Of a stretch of DNA of 64,000 nucleotides, positions 1 through 8,140 are shown in pieces. Under the pieces are notes generated by a model. That model had not been told where the DNA came from and made no database searches. It was given only the letters and a program-made list of their open reading frames with translations. The translations under genes and the position numbers were made by a program. Source of the stretch: JAPLST01 sp964397565. GTDB lineage: Bacteria; Auribacterota; UBA3054; JAPLST01. The stretch spans positions 116,537 through 180,536 of the forward strand of contig CAYNJC010000003.1 in assembly GCA_964397565.1 (NCBI GenBank). The letters are read 5' to 3'. The stretch's first letter is position 1, and each line of letters begins with the position of its first letter.

Positions 1-2
1 AG

Positions 3-2102
3 GTGCGCGCGGATAACGTCGCCGCGGCGTATGCCGAAGCCCAATATTTCCAGGGCTGCATTCACGAATTGCACGAGGATTTGCCGCGCGCGCTGTTTGC
101 GTATGATGCCGCGGCCCATGTGCCGAACGCGGCGCCGTTCACGATGCTGGCGGCGCATGCGGCGGCGCGTTTGTACCTTGCGCGCGGCGAATCGGGCGCG
201 GCGCATGCGGTGTTGACCAATCAGCCAGTTGGCGCCGCGGATGCCGCGCTCGCGACCGAGCGCGCCTTCTGGCTGGCACAGTGCGCCTTGCTGGAGGGCA
301 ATGCGTCCGCAGCGTACGACCAGTTTTGTGTGTTACACCAACGTACCGAGCTTGACCCGGCCCTGCGCCCGTATGTGTGCGGCGGCGCGCTCCTGGCTGC
401 CGAAGCCGCAAGCCATGCCGCCGCCGCGCTCAAATGGGCGCTGCCGCTAAGCGCAACCGGCACACCGGCGCGCGTGCGCGCGCTGGCACTGCACCACTTG
501 GGTCGCGCCGCATTTGTGCGCGGCGATCTGACTGCGGCGCGCGGCTACTTGCTGGCCTGTCTGACCACGGCCTATACGGACGAGCGCGCGAGCGCGCCCT
601 ACCTGCTGGTTGTGCCCGACGGATTTCCTTACGCAGAAGCGCTGTACACGCTGGGCCAGCTGGCCTTGCGCGCGCGCAAGCCCGGCAGCGCGCGGGTGTA
701 TTTCGAGCGCTGCGCGGATGACTATCCCCGCCATGCGTTGGCATCCAAAGCCGCCCTGCAAGCAGCGCTGTTGGCCCAGACCCACGGGGCCGACTCGAAT
801 GTCCTCATGCGGCTGCAACAGGCCAGCACCGGCGCCGACACGGCGGTGCAGCTGGCCGCCTTGATTTTGTTGGCGGACACGGCCCGGACACATACTAATT
901 TTGCCGATGCGCTGGCGTATCTCGCGCAGGCGGCAGTGTGCGCGTCGAACACGCCGGCCGCACACGATGTGCAGTTCCGGATCGGCTTGACCCATTATGC
1001 GCAAGGCAATTATTCGCTGGCGCAACAAACATTCGAGCGCGTGTTTGCCACGGCCCCCGGCAGCCTGCGCGAGGATGCGCACTTCTGGTGCTTTTGGTGC
1101 CTGCTGCAACAGAACCTGCTGGATGACGCGCGCAATGTGCTGCAAGAGCACACCTTGGTTTTCCCGACCGGCCAGTACGTCTGGGCGGTACAATTGCAGC
1201 GCGGGCGGCTGGCGGTGGCGCACGGCGATTTTGCCGGCGCGCGCGCGTTCTTTCAAACGGTGGCGACCAACCCGGTTGATCGCGCCTTGGCTGAGCATGC
1301 CCTGCATGAGCTCGCGCTGGCGCACGCCCAGCAAGGGCACACGGAGCAGGCCCTCAGTGTCTTCACCGATTTTCTCAGCGAATTTCCCACATCACCGCTA
1401 CGCGACGCGGTCGAATTCAAAATGGGGCTGACCTTTTTCAGCATGGGCGATTACACCCGTGCGCACGGCGCACTGGCGGCGCTGGCAGCACGCGCGCCAC
1501 AGGGCGGCTATGCCGGTCAAGCCGCGTATTGGGCCGCCGCGGCCGCGGACCGACTGGGCAAGCACCAAGGCTGCGAGACAACCCTGACGACGCATTGGGA
1601 CGCGATTATGCACAGCCCGGATGCCGCCGCCGCCTGGCTGCTGCGCGGTGATTGTTATCGAGTCGCGGGCGCGCTGACTCAGGCGTGGGATGCCTACCAA
1701 GTCGCCGCCGGCATGCCAGACGCAAGCGTCACTGCCGGCGACGCCCAATTTCGCGCGGGCGACTGCGCGCTGGCGCTCTCGAACAGTGCCGCCGCCCTCG
1801 CCATTTTCATACCGCTCAGCAGCAATGCCGACGCCCATGTGCAGGCCCGCGCGTTGGTGGCCCTGGGCGACGCGCGCGCGGCCGGCGGCGATCTGCGCGC
1901 GGCGTTGAGCGAATGGCTGCGCGTGGTCTATGACTTTCCAGCCCAGACGCAGTCTGCAACACGGGCGGCGCGGCGTGCCGCGGCCGCCTATGTGCAGTTG
2001 CATGAGCCGCAGCAGGCCGAACGAATTCTGCACGCGCGCGCCACCCGCCTTGGTGGCGCGCCGGCGGCCACGAACGCGCCGGCGGCGGCGCACGATTTGT
2101 AA
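3..2102 (+). CDS. TPR-repeat protein, 5' end outside the window
   Basis: An uninterrupted 699-codon frame starts at a GTG two bases from the window edge, so the true start is probably outside. The protein is very rich in Ala and built of helical pairs of about 34 residues with the TPR pattern (for example RALFAYDAAAHVPNAAPF, SARVYFERCADDYP, YSLAQQTFERVFATAPG). No catalytic motif is visible. TPR proteins scaffold complexes, and such long arrays are common near ExbB/ExbD-type energisers (exbB and exbD lie 1.4 kb downstream) or secretion systems. glmM follows after 22 bp, so the two may share a transcript. The partner is unknown. The fold is secure; any function is inference. Confidence 0.85.
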   Translation: MRADNVAAAYAEAQYFQGCIHELHEDLPRALFAYDAAAHVPNAAPFTMLAAHAAARLYLARGESGAAHAVLTNQPVGAADAALATERAFWLAQCALLEGNASAAYDQFCVLHQRTELDPALRPYVCGGALLAAEAASHAAAALKWALPLSATGTPARVRALALHHLGRAAFVRGDLTAARGYLLACLTTAYTDERASAPYLLVVPDGFPYAEALYTLGQLALRARKPGSARVYFERCADDYPRHALASKAALQAALLAQTHGADSNVLMRLQQASTGADTAVQLAALILLADTARTHTNFADALAYLAQAAVCASNTPAAHDVQFRIGLTHYAQGNYSLAQQTFERVFATAPGSLREDAHFWCFWCLLQQNLLDDARNVLQEHTLVFPTGQYVWAVQLQRGRLAVAHGDFAGARAFFQTVATNPVDRALAEHALHELALAHAQQGHTEQALSVFTDFLSEFPTSPLRDAVEFKMGLTFFSMGDYTRAHGALAALAARAPQGGYAGQAAYWAAAAADRLGKHQGCETTLTTHWDAIMHSPDAAAAWLLRGDCYRVAGALTQAWDAYQVAAGMPDASVTAGDAQFRAGDCALALSNSAAALAIFIPLSSNADAHVQARALVALGDARAAGGDLRAALSEWLRVVYDFPAQTQSATRAARRAAAAYVQLHEPQQAERILHARATRLGGAPAATNAPAAAHDL

Positions 2103-2124
2103 CCTGAAGATGATTGGAGCACCC

Positions 2125-3495
2125 ATGGCTAGCACAAAAGTTTCGCCGCGGATATTCGGCACGGATGGCGTGCGCGGCACGGCGAATATCGAACCGATGA
2201 CGGTCGAGACCGCCGTCAAACTCGGGCGCGCGGCCGCGTATGTCTTTCATCGCGACGCGCGCCGCCACCGGATTGTGATCGGCAAAGACACGCGCTTGTC
2301 GTGCTACATGATCGAGAACGCGCTGGTGGCGGGCATTTGCTCGATGGGCGTGGACGCGCTGCTGGTCGGCCCGCTGCCGACACCGGGCGTGGCGTTCATC
2401 ACGCGCAGCTTGCGCGCCGACGCGGGCGTGGTCATTTCGGCCTCGCATAATTTGTATCAAGACAACGGCATTAAATTCTTCGGGGCCGACGGCTACAAAC
2501 TCGCGCGCGACGTCGAGCAACGCATGGAAGACCTGATTGCCAGCGGCGAACTTGATCAAATCCGCCCGACCGCCACGGATGTCGGCAAGGCCTACCGGAT
2601 TGACGACGCGCTCGGCCGCTACGTCGAATATGCCAAGCAGACGTTTCCCAAAGGGATGACGCTGGAAGGCCTGCGGATCGTGGTCGACTGCGCCAATGGC
2701 GCGGCCTACAAGGCGGCGCCGTGCATCCTGCGCGAGCTGGGCGCGGAAGTGCGGGTGATCAACAACGAGCCCGATGGCGCCAATATAAATGAGCAGTGCG
2801 GCAGCACGCATCCCGAGGAAATGCGCAAGGCGGTCATTGAGAATCATGCCGATGTCGGGATTGCCCTGGATGGCGATGCCGATCGCGTGATCATGGCCGA
2901 CGAAAACGCGCGCGAAGTGGACGGGGACATGATGCTGGCAATCATCGCCCTCGATTGGCAGCAGCACGGGTTGTTGCGCAACAACCTGGTGGTCTCGACC
3001 ACCATTGGCAATTTGGGCATCGAACACCATTTGCAGAAAGCCGGGATTCGGACGGTGCGCGCCGACGTCGGCGACCGCAACGTGATCTACACCATGCGCG
3101 AGCACGATGCCGCGCTGGGTGGCGAACCGTGCGGGCATATTATCGTGCAGCAAGTCAGCACCACGGGCGACGGCATGATGGCCGCGCTGCAGATTTTGGC
3201 GGCCATGCGCCACAACGATGCGGCCTTGAGCCGCTTGTGCAAAGACATTGTCATGTATCCATCGGTCTCGGCCAACGTGTCGGTCGGCAAGAAGCCGCCG
3301 CTGGACCAATGCCCGACGCTGCAGGCCGCCATGACGGAGGCCCAAACGCGGCTGGGCGCGCGCGGCCGGATTGTCGTGCGCTATTCCGGCACCGAGCCCA
3401 AGTTGCGGGTGACGATTGAAGGGGACGACAATCGCGAAATTCAGCTGCTGTTGCAGCGCCTCTGTGACGCCGCGCGCAGCGACCTCAACGCCTAG
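2125..3495 (+). CDS. glmM: Phosphoglucosamine mutase
   Basis: Converts glucosamine-6-phosphate to glucosamine-1-phosphate, the cytosolic step toward UDP-GlcNAc for peptidoglycan and LPS. The 456 residues match the family length. Visible motifs are the phosphoserine loop SASHN (Ser107), the Mg-binding DGDADR at 249-254, a sugar-binding loop GGEPCGH at 332-338 and the phosphate-binding RYSGTEPKLRV at 419-429. The sugar loop differs from the usual GGEQSGH. The ATG at 2125 was chosen because GGAGC lies 4-8 bases before it and MASTKVSPRIFGTDGVRG matches GlmM N-termini. The frame stays open further upstream only because it crosses the TPR gene. PMM/PGM activity is the alternative, but length and N-terminus favour GlmM. 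Confidence 0.93.
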   Translation: MASTKVSPRIFGTDGVRGTANIEPMTVETAVKLGRAAAYVFHRDARRHRIVIGKDTRLSCYMIENALVAGICSMGVDALLVGPLPTPGVAFITRSLRADAGVVISASHNLYQDNGIKFFGADGYKLARDVEQRMEDLIASGELDQIRPTATDVGKAYRIDDALGRYVEYAKQTFPKGMTLEGLRIVVDCANGAAYKAAPCILRELGAEVRVINNEPDGANINEQCGSTHPEEMRKAVIENHADVGIALDGDADRVIMADENAREVDGDMMLAIIALDWQQHGLLRNNLVVSTTIGNLGIEHHLQKAGIRTVRADVGDRNVIYTMREHDAALGGEPCGHIIVQQVSTTGDGMMAALQILAAMRHNDAALSRLCKDIVMYPSVSANVSVGKKPPLDQCPTLQAAMTEAQTRLGARGRIVVRYSGTEPKLRVTIEGDDNREIQLLLQRLCDAARSDLNA

Positions 3496-3526
3496 GGATT
3501 TCTGATTCACTACAGCAGGCATACCG

Positions 3527-4150
3527 ATGATGGCACTCAAAGAGTTACTGGCGCGCGGCGGCTATGTCATGTACCCGATCGGGATTTGCTCGCTCGTCGC
3601 CTTGTGGGCGTTCATCGAGCGGTTCTGGCAGTTCCGGCGCGCTTCGATTGACGCCGGCGAATTTGCGGCCGGCATGCGCAACTTGATCCGCAACAAGCGC
3701 ATCACCGAGTCGATCACGTTGTGCAAAGAAACGCCCGGGCCGGTGGCGGCGGTGCTGCACAGCGCGTTGCTCTGCCATGGCCAAGCGCGCGCGGTGATTC
3801 TCGAGGCCATTCAACGCACCGCCCAGTTCGAACTGCCACGGCTTGAACACAATCTGCCGGTGCTCGCCACCGTCGCGCGCGTTGCGCCGCTGCTCGGCCT
3901 GCTGGGCACGGTGACCGGCCTGATCAGCGCCTTTCAAGTGATTGAGAAACAAGCGCCGTTCATTCAACCCGCCAGCGTTGCCAAGGGCATCTGGGAGGCA
4001 TTGATCACGACCGCGTTCGGCTTGGTCGTCGCGATTCCGTGCCAGATTGCCTACGACTATCTCACCTCGCGCGTGCGGTCGTTCGCTGCCGACATGGATC
4101 GCAGCGCCGCCGATATTGTGGATCTCGTCGCCGGTGAAACCCATGAGTGA
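3527..4150 (+). CDS. exbB: MotA/TolQ/ExbB proton-channel family protein
   Basis: A 207-residue inner-membrane protein with the three-helix ExbB/TolQ layout: TM1 at about 14-33, TM2 at about 110-138 (PVLATVARVAPLLGLLGTVTG) and TM3 at about 152-176. The PLLGLLGTVTGLI stretch is the family signature. These proteins pair with ExbD/TolR to couple the proton motive force to periplasmic work. The start is one of two adjacent ATG codons (3527 or 3530). The exbD gene overlaps its 3' end by 8 bp, which suggests translational coupling. No TonB or outer-membrane receptor is adjacent, so the energised target is unknown; TolQ-like or gliding-type roles remain possible. Confidence 0.85.
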   Translation: MMALKELLARGGYVMYPIGICSLVALWAFIERFWQFRRASIDAGEFAAGMRNLIRNKRITESITLCKETPGPVAAVLHSALLCHGQARAVILEAIQRTAQFELPRLEHNLPVLATVARVAPLLGLLGTVTGLISAFQVIEKQAPFIQPASVAKGIWEALITTAFGLVVAIPCQIAYDYLTSRVRSFAADMDRSAADIVDLVAGETHE

Positions 4151-4616
4151 GCGCCCGCTGCACGCCATGGACTATGCCACGCTGGCGCACATGCCGCGCG
4201 TGCTGGGCATCTTTGACGTGGCGCCGTTGATTGATGTCCTGTTGATGCTGGTCATCTTTGCCTTGATGGTCTCGGGCTTTGTCTTTCCGTTTGGCGTCGC
4301 GATTGACTTGCCGGAGGTGACCAGTGCGGATCTGCTGCGCGGTGCCGCCTGCACCCTGACCGTCACGCGCGACGAGCGCCTGTTCTTGAAAGACCCCGGG
4401 CGCGCGCCGGCGGAACAAGCGCTGCCACTCGATGCGGAAATTCTGCGCTCGAATCTGCGCGAGTTTCAGCGCGGCAATCCCGACGGCATTGTGATCATCA
4501 ACGCCGATGTTGACGTGCGCCACGGCTACCTCCTGCGCGTGCTGGAAATCGTGCGCGACAGCGGCTTGCGCCATATCGCCTTCGGTGGCACACTAGCCGC
4601 CCCGATGCCACAATAG
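4143..4616 (+). CDS. exbD: ExbD/TolR-family biopolymer transport protein
   Basis: 157 residues with one N-terminal membrane helix at about 25-47 (IFDVAPLIDVLLMLVIFALM). It contains the conserved proton-relay Asp31 in the PLIDV context typical of ExbD/TolR, followed by a periplasmic domain ending in a beta-alpha region (GIVIINADVDVRHGYLLRVLEIV). The ATG at 4143 overlaps the exbB stop by 8 bp. With ExbB it should form a force-transducing complex. Two further ExbD-like genes sit at 13.3-14.3 kb without an adjacent ExbB, so this ExbB could serve them too; that is inference. Confidence 0.82.
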   Translation: MSERPLHAMDYATLAHMPRVLGIFDVAPLIDVLLMLVIFALMVSGFVFPFGVAIDLPEVTSADLLRGAACTLTVTRDERLFLKDPGRAPAEQALPLDAEILRSNLREFQRGNPDGIVIINADVDVRHGYLLRVLEIVRDSGLRHIAFGGTLAAPMPQ

Positions 4617-4816
4617 GATGGCGGCAAATACTGAATATTGAATACTGCAATGTTGAATGTTGAATGTTGAATGTTGAAGTCTGAACGTCCGCTAGCACGG
4701 TATGACCCACATCGTCTCTCAGATTCTCTTCACCCACCGGGACAAGCCCGGTCGGGCTCTCAGATAAAAGTGACGGAAAAGATGACATTTGTTCGTGGCG
4801 GACAAATTGCCTTCGC
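4617..4816. repeat. Intergenic region with four tandem TGTTGAA heptamers
   Basis: Between exbD and tatD lie four perfect tandem copies of TGTTGAA at 4651-4678, flanked by degenerate relatives (CTGAATATTGAATACTGCAA at 4631-4650). A short GC hairpin (CCGGG-ACAAG-CCCGG) sits near 4738-4752 without a T-run. No gene is visible in the gap. Confidence 0.75.
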
Positions 4817-5572
4817 ATGATTGACACCCATACCCATTTGACCGACGAGCCCTTGGCACCAGCGCTGGCGGCCGTGCTCGAACGCGCCCGGGCGCGTGGC
4901 GTGACGGCATGCGTGGTGCCGGCCTACGACATCGGCGCGTGGCGCGCGGCGCACGCGCTGGCACAGCAGCACATCGGGGTGCATGCCGCCGCCGGCATCC
5001 ATCCGTTGTTTGTGGCGCAGGCCGATCTGCTGGCCCTGGCCGACGATCTTGCGCGCGGCGGCTTTGTCGCCGTCGGCGAGACCGGCTTGGATTATGTCGA
5101 CGCGCATGCGGATCGCGCCGCGCAGCAGCAGTGTTTCACCGCGCAACTGGACTTGGCACGCCGGCAGGCACTGCCCGTGATTCTGCATTGCCGCCAGGCG
5201 CATGACGATCTGCTAACCCTGCTGCGCGCAGCACCCGGCGTGCGCGGCGTGCTGCACAGTTGCTCGTGCAGTCGCGAGCAGATCAAGCCGTTTCTCGACT
5301 TGGGCTTGTACGTCAGTTTCTCGGGCGTGCTCACCCGCACCGCCACCGTCAAGGCAAAAAAACTGGCGGCGGGCGTGCCGCTCGACCGCATTCTTGCCGA
5401 GACTGACAGTCCGTACATCGGCACCGCCACGCATCCCGCGCCGAATTCTGAACCGGCGGATGTGGCTGACGTGATCGCCGCGCTGGCCGCGATCAAGCAG
5501 GTGTCGTGCGATGAGATGGCCCGCATCACCAGTGCCAACGCGCGTGCCCTGTTCGGCGCGCCGCTCGTATGA
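4817..5572 (+). CDS. tatD: TatD-family metal-dependent hydrolase
   Basis: 251 residues, the usual TatD length. Metal ligands are visible: HTH at 5-7, Glu88 (VGETGLDY), His124 (VILHCRQA), His147 and Asp197 in the diagnostic AETDSPY. TatD enzymes are cytosolic 3'-5' DNA exonucleases or deoxyribonucleases. The segment after His147 reads LHSCSCS where most TatD proteins have HCFSGS; this is a variant rather than obvious loss, since all ligands remain. The gene overlaps the start of the next one by 4 bp (ATGA), so the two are probably cotranscribed. Confidence 0.9.
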   Translation: MIDTHTHLTDEPLAPALAAVLERARARGVTACVVPAYDIGAWRAAHALAQQHIGVHAAAGIHPLFVAQADLLALADDLARGGFVAVGETGLDYVDAHADRAAQQQCFTAQLDLARRQALPVILHCRQAHDDLLTLLRAAPGVRGVLHSCSCSREQIKPFLDLGLYVSFSGVLTRTATVKAKKLAAGVPLDRILAETDSPYIGTATHPAPNSEPADVADVIAALAAIKQVSCDEMARITSANARALFGAPLV

Positions 5573-6264
5573 GCGTGGCGTTCGCGCGCACGGCCTTGTT
5601 GTACGGCGCGGCTGCGCTGGCGCGTTTTGCCACGCGGCGCGTGGCAGTTGTGGGCATTGGCGGGGTCGGCTCGTACGCCGCTGAAGCATTGGCGCGCTCG
5701 GGCATTGGCACGCTGGTGCTGATTGATGACGACCGCATCGAGCCGTCGAATATCAACCGGCAGCTCTGGGCACTGCACTCGACCTGCGGACAGGCCAAGG
5801 TAGCTGTGGCGCGCGCGCGGCTGCTGGACATCAATCCGGCCCTGCAGATCATTGCGCAGCCGGCACGCTGCACGGCCGAATCAGTCGCGCACCTGCTCGA
5901 TCCCGCGCCGGATTTTGTGATAGATGCGATTGACTCCATCGCGTGCAAAGTCGCGTTGCTGGCCCATTGCGTCACGCACGCCGTGCCGGTGATTGCCTGC
6001 ATGGGCGCAGCCGGCCGGACCGACCCGACGCGCGTGCGCTATGCCGACATCGCCGACCAGATTGGCGGGCCGTTTACGCGGCGTGTGCGCAAGGAGCTGG
6101 CCGCGCGCGGCATTGAACGCGGCCTGCCGATGGTCTGCTCGGATGAAGCGGCGTTGACCGCGCCGCGCGGCCTGCCGCTGCCGAGTTGCTGCGCGGTGCC
6201 CGCCGCCGTCGGCATGGCCGCCGCCGCCTATGTTCTGGCGCGCTTGGCTGCAGCGCCGGATTGA
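5569..6264 (+). CDS. tcdA: tRNA threonylcarbamoyladenosine dehydratase (ThiF/E1-like)
   Basis: 231 residues with an E1-like adenylation domain: nucleotide loop GIGGVGS at 29-35, acidic strand LIDDDRIEPSNINRQ, then D-A-I-D and the C-terminal SCCAVPAAVG region typical of TcdA/CsdL. TcdA cyclises t6A37 to ct6A in tRNAs decoding ANN codons, using ATP. The N-terminus is short and begins directly at the fold, as in TcdA; the thiamine operon has its own ThiF at 24.5 kb, which makes TcdA the better call here. The ATG overlaps the tatD stop by 4 bp. Other E1-like activities cannot be excluded from sequence alone. Confidence 0.82.
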   Translation: MSVAFARTALLYGAAALARFATRRVAVVGIGGVGSYAAEALARSGIGTLVLIDDDRIEPSNINRQLWALHSTCGQAKVAVARARLLDINPALQIIAQPARCTAESVAHLLDPAPDFVIDAIDSIACKVALLAHCVTHAVPVIACMGAAGRTDPTRVRYADIADQIGGPFTRRVRKELAARGIERGLPMVCSDEAALTAPRGLPLPSCCAVPAAVGMAAAAYVLARLAAAPD

Positions 6265-6320
6265 CGGGTGGGTGCAGCAGCAGCACTGAAATTCCGATTA
6301 AGGCAAAAGTCCACTAATAT

Positions 6321-6750
6321 GCGGCTCGGAGCGCGCGACCACAGGCACGCGCGACCGTGTCTGGCTGTAGGAACGTCCCTCGGGGACGTTGAAAAGACGC
6401 GGCTCGGAGCGCCGCGACCACAGGCAAACGCGACCGTGCCTGGCTGTAGGAACGTCCCTCGGGGACGTTGAAAAGACGCGGCTCGGAGCGCCGCGACCAC
6501 AGGCAAACGCGACCGTGCCTGGCTGTAGGAACGTCCCTCGGGGACGTTGAAAAGACGCGGCTCGGAGCGCCGCGACCACAGGCAAACGCGACCGTGCCTG
6601 GCTGTAAGAACGTCCCTCGGGGACGTTGAAGAGACGCGGCTCGGAGCGCCGCGACCACAGGCACGCGCGACCGTGTCTGGCTGTAGGAACGTTGCTCGGG
6701 GACGTTGAAAAGACGCGGCTCGGAACGCCGCGACCACAGGCAAACGCGAC
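6321..6750. repeat. Tandem array of 79-bp units (five full, one partial)
   Basis: The unit starts with GCGGCTCGGAGCGCCGCGAC; starts fall at 6321, 6399, 6478, 6557, 6636 and 6715. The first unit is one base shorter (78) and the last is cut at about 6750. Copies differ at a few positions. Each unit holds two inverted repeats: GCGGC-N7-GCCGC, and AACGTCCC-TC-GGGGACGTT. No gene is supported here; long minus-strand frames exist only because the unit lacks stops. There are no variable spacers, so this is not a CRISPR array. Confidence 0.9.
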
Positions 6751-6792
6751 ACACGTCCTCATGTCGGAATTTCAGGCAGCAGCAGCTTCTGC

Positions 6793-6821
6793 TTGACAAG
6801 GGTCACCGGATATGGTACAAT
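6793..6821 (+). promoter_or_regulatory. Sigma70-type promoter of perR
   Basis: TTGACA at 6793-6798, a 17-bp spacer ending in TGG, and TACAAT at 6816-6821. Predicted transcription starts near 6828, giving a leader of about 39 nt and placing the start inside the operator-like palindrome. Confidence 0.8.
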
Positions 6822-6827
6822 ACTTAC

Positions 6828-6844
6828 TTAGGAATAGTTCTTAA
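6828..6844 (+). promoter_or_regulatory. PerR/Fur-type operator overlapping the perR start site
   Basis: TTAGGAATAGTTCTTAA is an interrupted palindrome (left arm TTAGGAAT, right arm reads TTAAGAAC in reverse; 6 of 8 match). It resembles the Per box TTAGAATNATTCTAA. Its position just after the -10 suggests autorepression by the downstream PerR. Confidence 0.6.
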
Positions 6845-6866
6845 CAAAAATGGCGCGGGAACACGC

Positions 6867-7328
6867 ATGGCACTTGGCAAGCATGAGATAGATCGGCGGA
6901 TGGAGCAGTTCATGACCATGTGCCGTGCGGATGGTGCCAAAATCACGCCGCAACGCATGGAAGTGTTTCGTGAAGTGGCGCGGACGGAGGCGCATCCGGA
7001 CGTGGAGGCCATCTTCACCAAAGTACGCGCGCGCATGCCGGCCGTATCCATGGACACGGTCTATCGCGCGTTGTGCGTGCTCGAACGTCTGGGATTGCTG
7101 CGCAAGGTCAGCGAATTGCACGGCGCGGCGCGGTACGACGGCAATGTCACCCAGCATCATCATTTTGTCTGCAGCGCGTGCGGCCGCGTGCGCGATTTCT
7201 ACAGTGCGGAACTGGATCGCTATCAGGCGCCGGCGGACGTGCGCCAATGGGGCAGCATCAAGACGGTGCGGGCGGAAGTCTTGGGCGTCTGCACCCGCTG
7301 CCTGGCGCGGCGCCGCAAGCAACAGTAA
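6867..7328 (+). CDS. perR: PerR-type peroxide-sensing Fur-family repressor
   Basis: 153 residues: an N-terminal winged helix (about 10-85) and a C-terminal metal-binding dimerisation domain. The regulatory ligand set of Bacillus subtilis PerR (His37, Asp85, His91, His93, Asp104) occurs at a constant +6 offset as His43, Asp91, His97, His99 and Asp110. The structural zinc cysteines are Cys102, Cys105, Cys142 and Cys145. Asp rather than Glu at position 91 is what distinguishes PerR from Fur. Such proteins repress peroxide-defence genes and are inactivated by metal-catalysed histidine oxidation. The ATG at 6867 follows CGGGA and matches family length. A promoter and Per-like box precede it, and a DPS-like gene with a similar box follows. 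Confidence 0.85.
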   Translation: MALGKHEIDRRMEQFMTMCRADGAKITPQRMEVFREVARTEAHPDVEAIFTKVRARMPAVSMDTVYRALCVLERLGLLRKVSELHGAARYDGNVTQHHHFVCSACGRVRDFYSAELDRYQAPADVRQWGSIKTVRAEVLGVCTRCLARRRKQQ

Positions 7329-7364
7329 ACGACATCAGCACGGCGACGCTGACGGCGATGTAAA

Positions 7365-7379
7365 TAAGAATAATTAGCA
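7365..7379 (+). promoter_or_regulatory. Second PerR-type box, upstream of the DPS-like gene
   Basis: TAAGAATAATTAGCA matches the Per box TTAGAATAATTCTAA at 11 of 15 positions, including the core AGAATAATT. A partial direct repeat (AAATAAGAAATAATGAAGAA) follows at about 7379-7398. The site lies in a markedly AT-rich patch between perR and the ferritin-like gene. Confidence 0.5.
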
Positions 7380-7390
7380 AATAAGAAATA

Positions 7391-7462
7391 ATGAAGAATA
7401 ACGACCAGGATGCAGCCGCGCACCCGCCGGCTGCCAAGGAGGTGATGCCAATGCGCTGGTAA
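7391..7462 (+). CDS. Possible 23-residue small protein (weak)
   Basis: ATG to TAA frame encoding MKNNDQDAAAHPPAAKEV plus five residues. It lies directly after the AT-rich Per-like box and ends 78 bp before the DPS-like gene. No strong ribosome binding site precedes it. Near its end the DNA reads AAGGAGGTGATG, a near-perfect Shine-Dalgarno sequence followed by the five-codon frame MPMRW. It may be a leader peptide or chance. Confidence 0.2.
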   Translation: MKNNDQDAAAHPPAAKEVMPMRW

Positions 7463-7539
7463 ACGCGTTGCGCAGGACTGCCACATTGTAGCACGGCGGC
7501 AAGCTTAGCAGGCCGCCACAACCCACAGGAGACAACCCA

Positions 7540-8097
7540 ATGAATCTCGTATCACGACAACTCGTTGAGAAGGCCGGCATCGACGTGCCGAAACTGGTGG
7601 AACTGCTGGTCCGCAATGCCGCGGCGGAATTGACCACCTTCTACTACTACACCGTGTTGCGCATCAATCTGGTCGGTATTGAAGGTGAGGGCTTGAAAGA
7701 GATCACCGAAGACGCACGCATTGAAGATCGCAACCATTTCGAGGCCTTGGTGCCGCGCATCTATGAACTGGGCGGCGCGCTGCCGAACTGCATGAAGGCA
7801 TTTCATGATCTGTCGGCCTGTCCGCCGGCGCTGCTGCCGGCCGAGGCCGGAAATGTCAAGGCCATTGTCGAAGTGCTGTTGAAGGCCGAACAGTGCGCGG
7901 TGCGTGGCTACACCCATATCTGCAATCTGGTGGCCGGCAAGGATCACCGCACGTACGATCTGGCCTTGGCGATTCTGAATGAAGAGATCGAACACGAGGC
8001 CTGGTTTGCAGAATTCCTGGCGCACGGGCCGTCCGGCCACTTCCGTCGCCGGCAGGTCGGGGAATCGCCCTTTGTCAGCAAGTTCCTGCATCCATAA
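7540..8097 (+). CDS. DPS-like (DPSL, thioferritin-type) ferritin-family protein
   Basis: 185 residues forming a ferritin four-helix bundle. Likely di-iron ligands are Glu30 (AAAELTTFYYY), Glu62 and His66 (EDRNH), Glu117 and Glu149/His152 (EEIEHEAWF). Four cysteines (84, 94, 119, 128) include the AEQCAVRGYTHIC stretch typical of the archaeal/bacterial DPS-like thioferritin group, and the C-terminal GPSGHFRRR tail also fits. These proteins consume peroxide with Fe(II) and store iron, often forming 12-mers. AGGAG stands upstream of the ATG. The preceding perR gene and Per-like box suggest peroxide induction. Bacterioferritin is less likely because of length and cysteines. Confidence 0.82.
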   Translation: MNLVSRQLVEKAGIDVPKLVELLVRNAAAELTTFYYYTVLRINLVGIEGEGLKEITEDARIEDRNHFEALVPRIYELGGALPNCMKAFHDLSACPPALLPAEAGNVKAIVEVLLKAEQCAVRGYTHICNLVAGKDHRTYDLALAILNEEIEHEAWFAEFLAHGPSGHFRRRQVGESPFVSKFLHP

Positions 8098-8113
8098 ATC
8101 TGCTGCACACCAT

Positions 8114-8137
8114 GAAGGGGGAACGGCCTCCCCCTTC
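8114..8137 (+). terminator. Stem-loop after the DPS-like gene
   Basis: Perfect 9-bp stem GAAGGGGGA / TCCCCCTTC with a 6-nt loop, 17 nt after the stop codon. No T-run follows, so it may be an RNA-stabilising or weak termination hairpin. Confidence 0.5.
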
Positions 8138-8140
8138 CAG

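Noticed and set aside
1816..3540. 574-codon minus-strand frame opposite glmM
   Set aside because: glmM on the plus strand has all catalytic motifs; the antisense frame is low-complexity.
6321..6750. CRISPR array
   Set aside because: Units are contiguous 79-bp copies without unique spacers and no cas gene is nearby.
6228..6799. Three overlapping minus-strand frames of about 155-175 codons over the 79-bp array
   Set aside because: They exist in several frames at once because the repeat unit lacks stops; the translations are the same repeat read out of phase, with no start signal.
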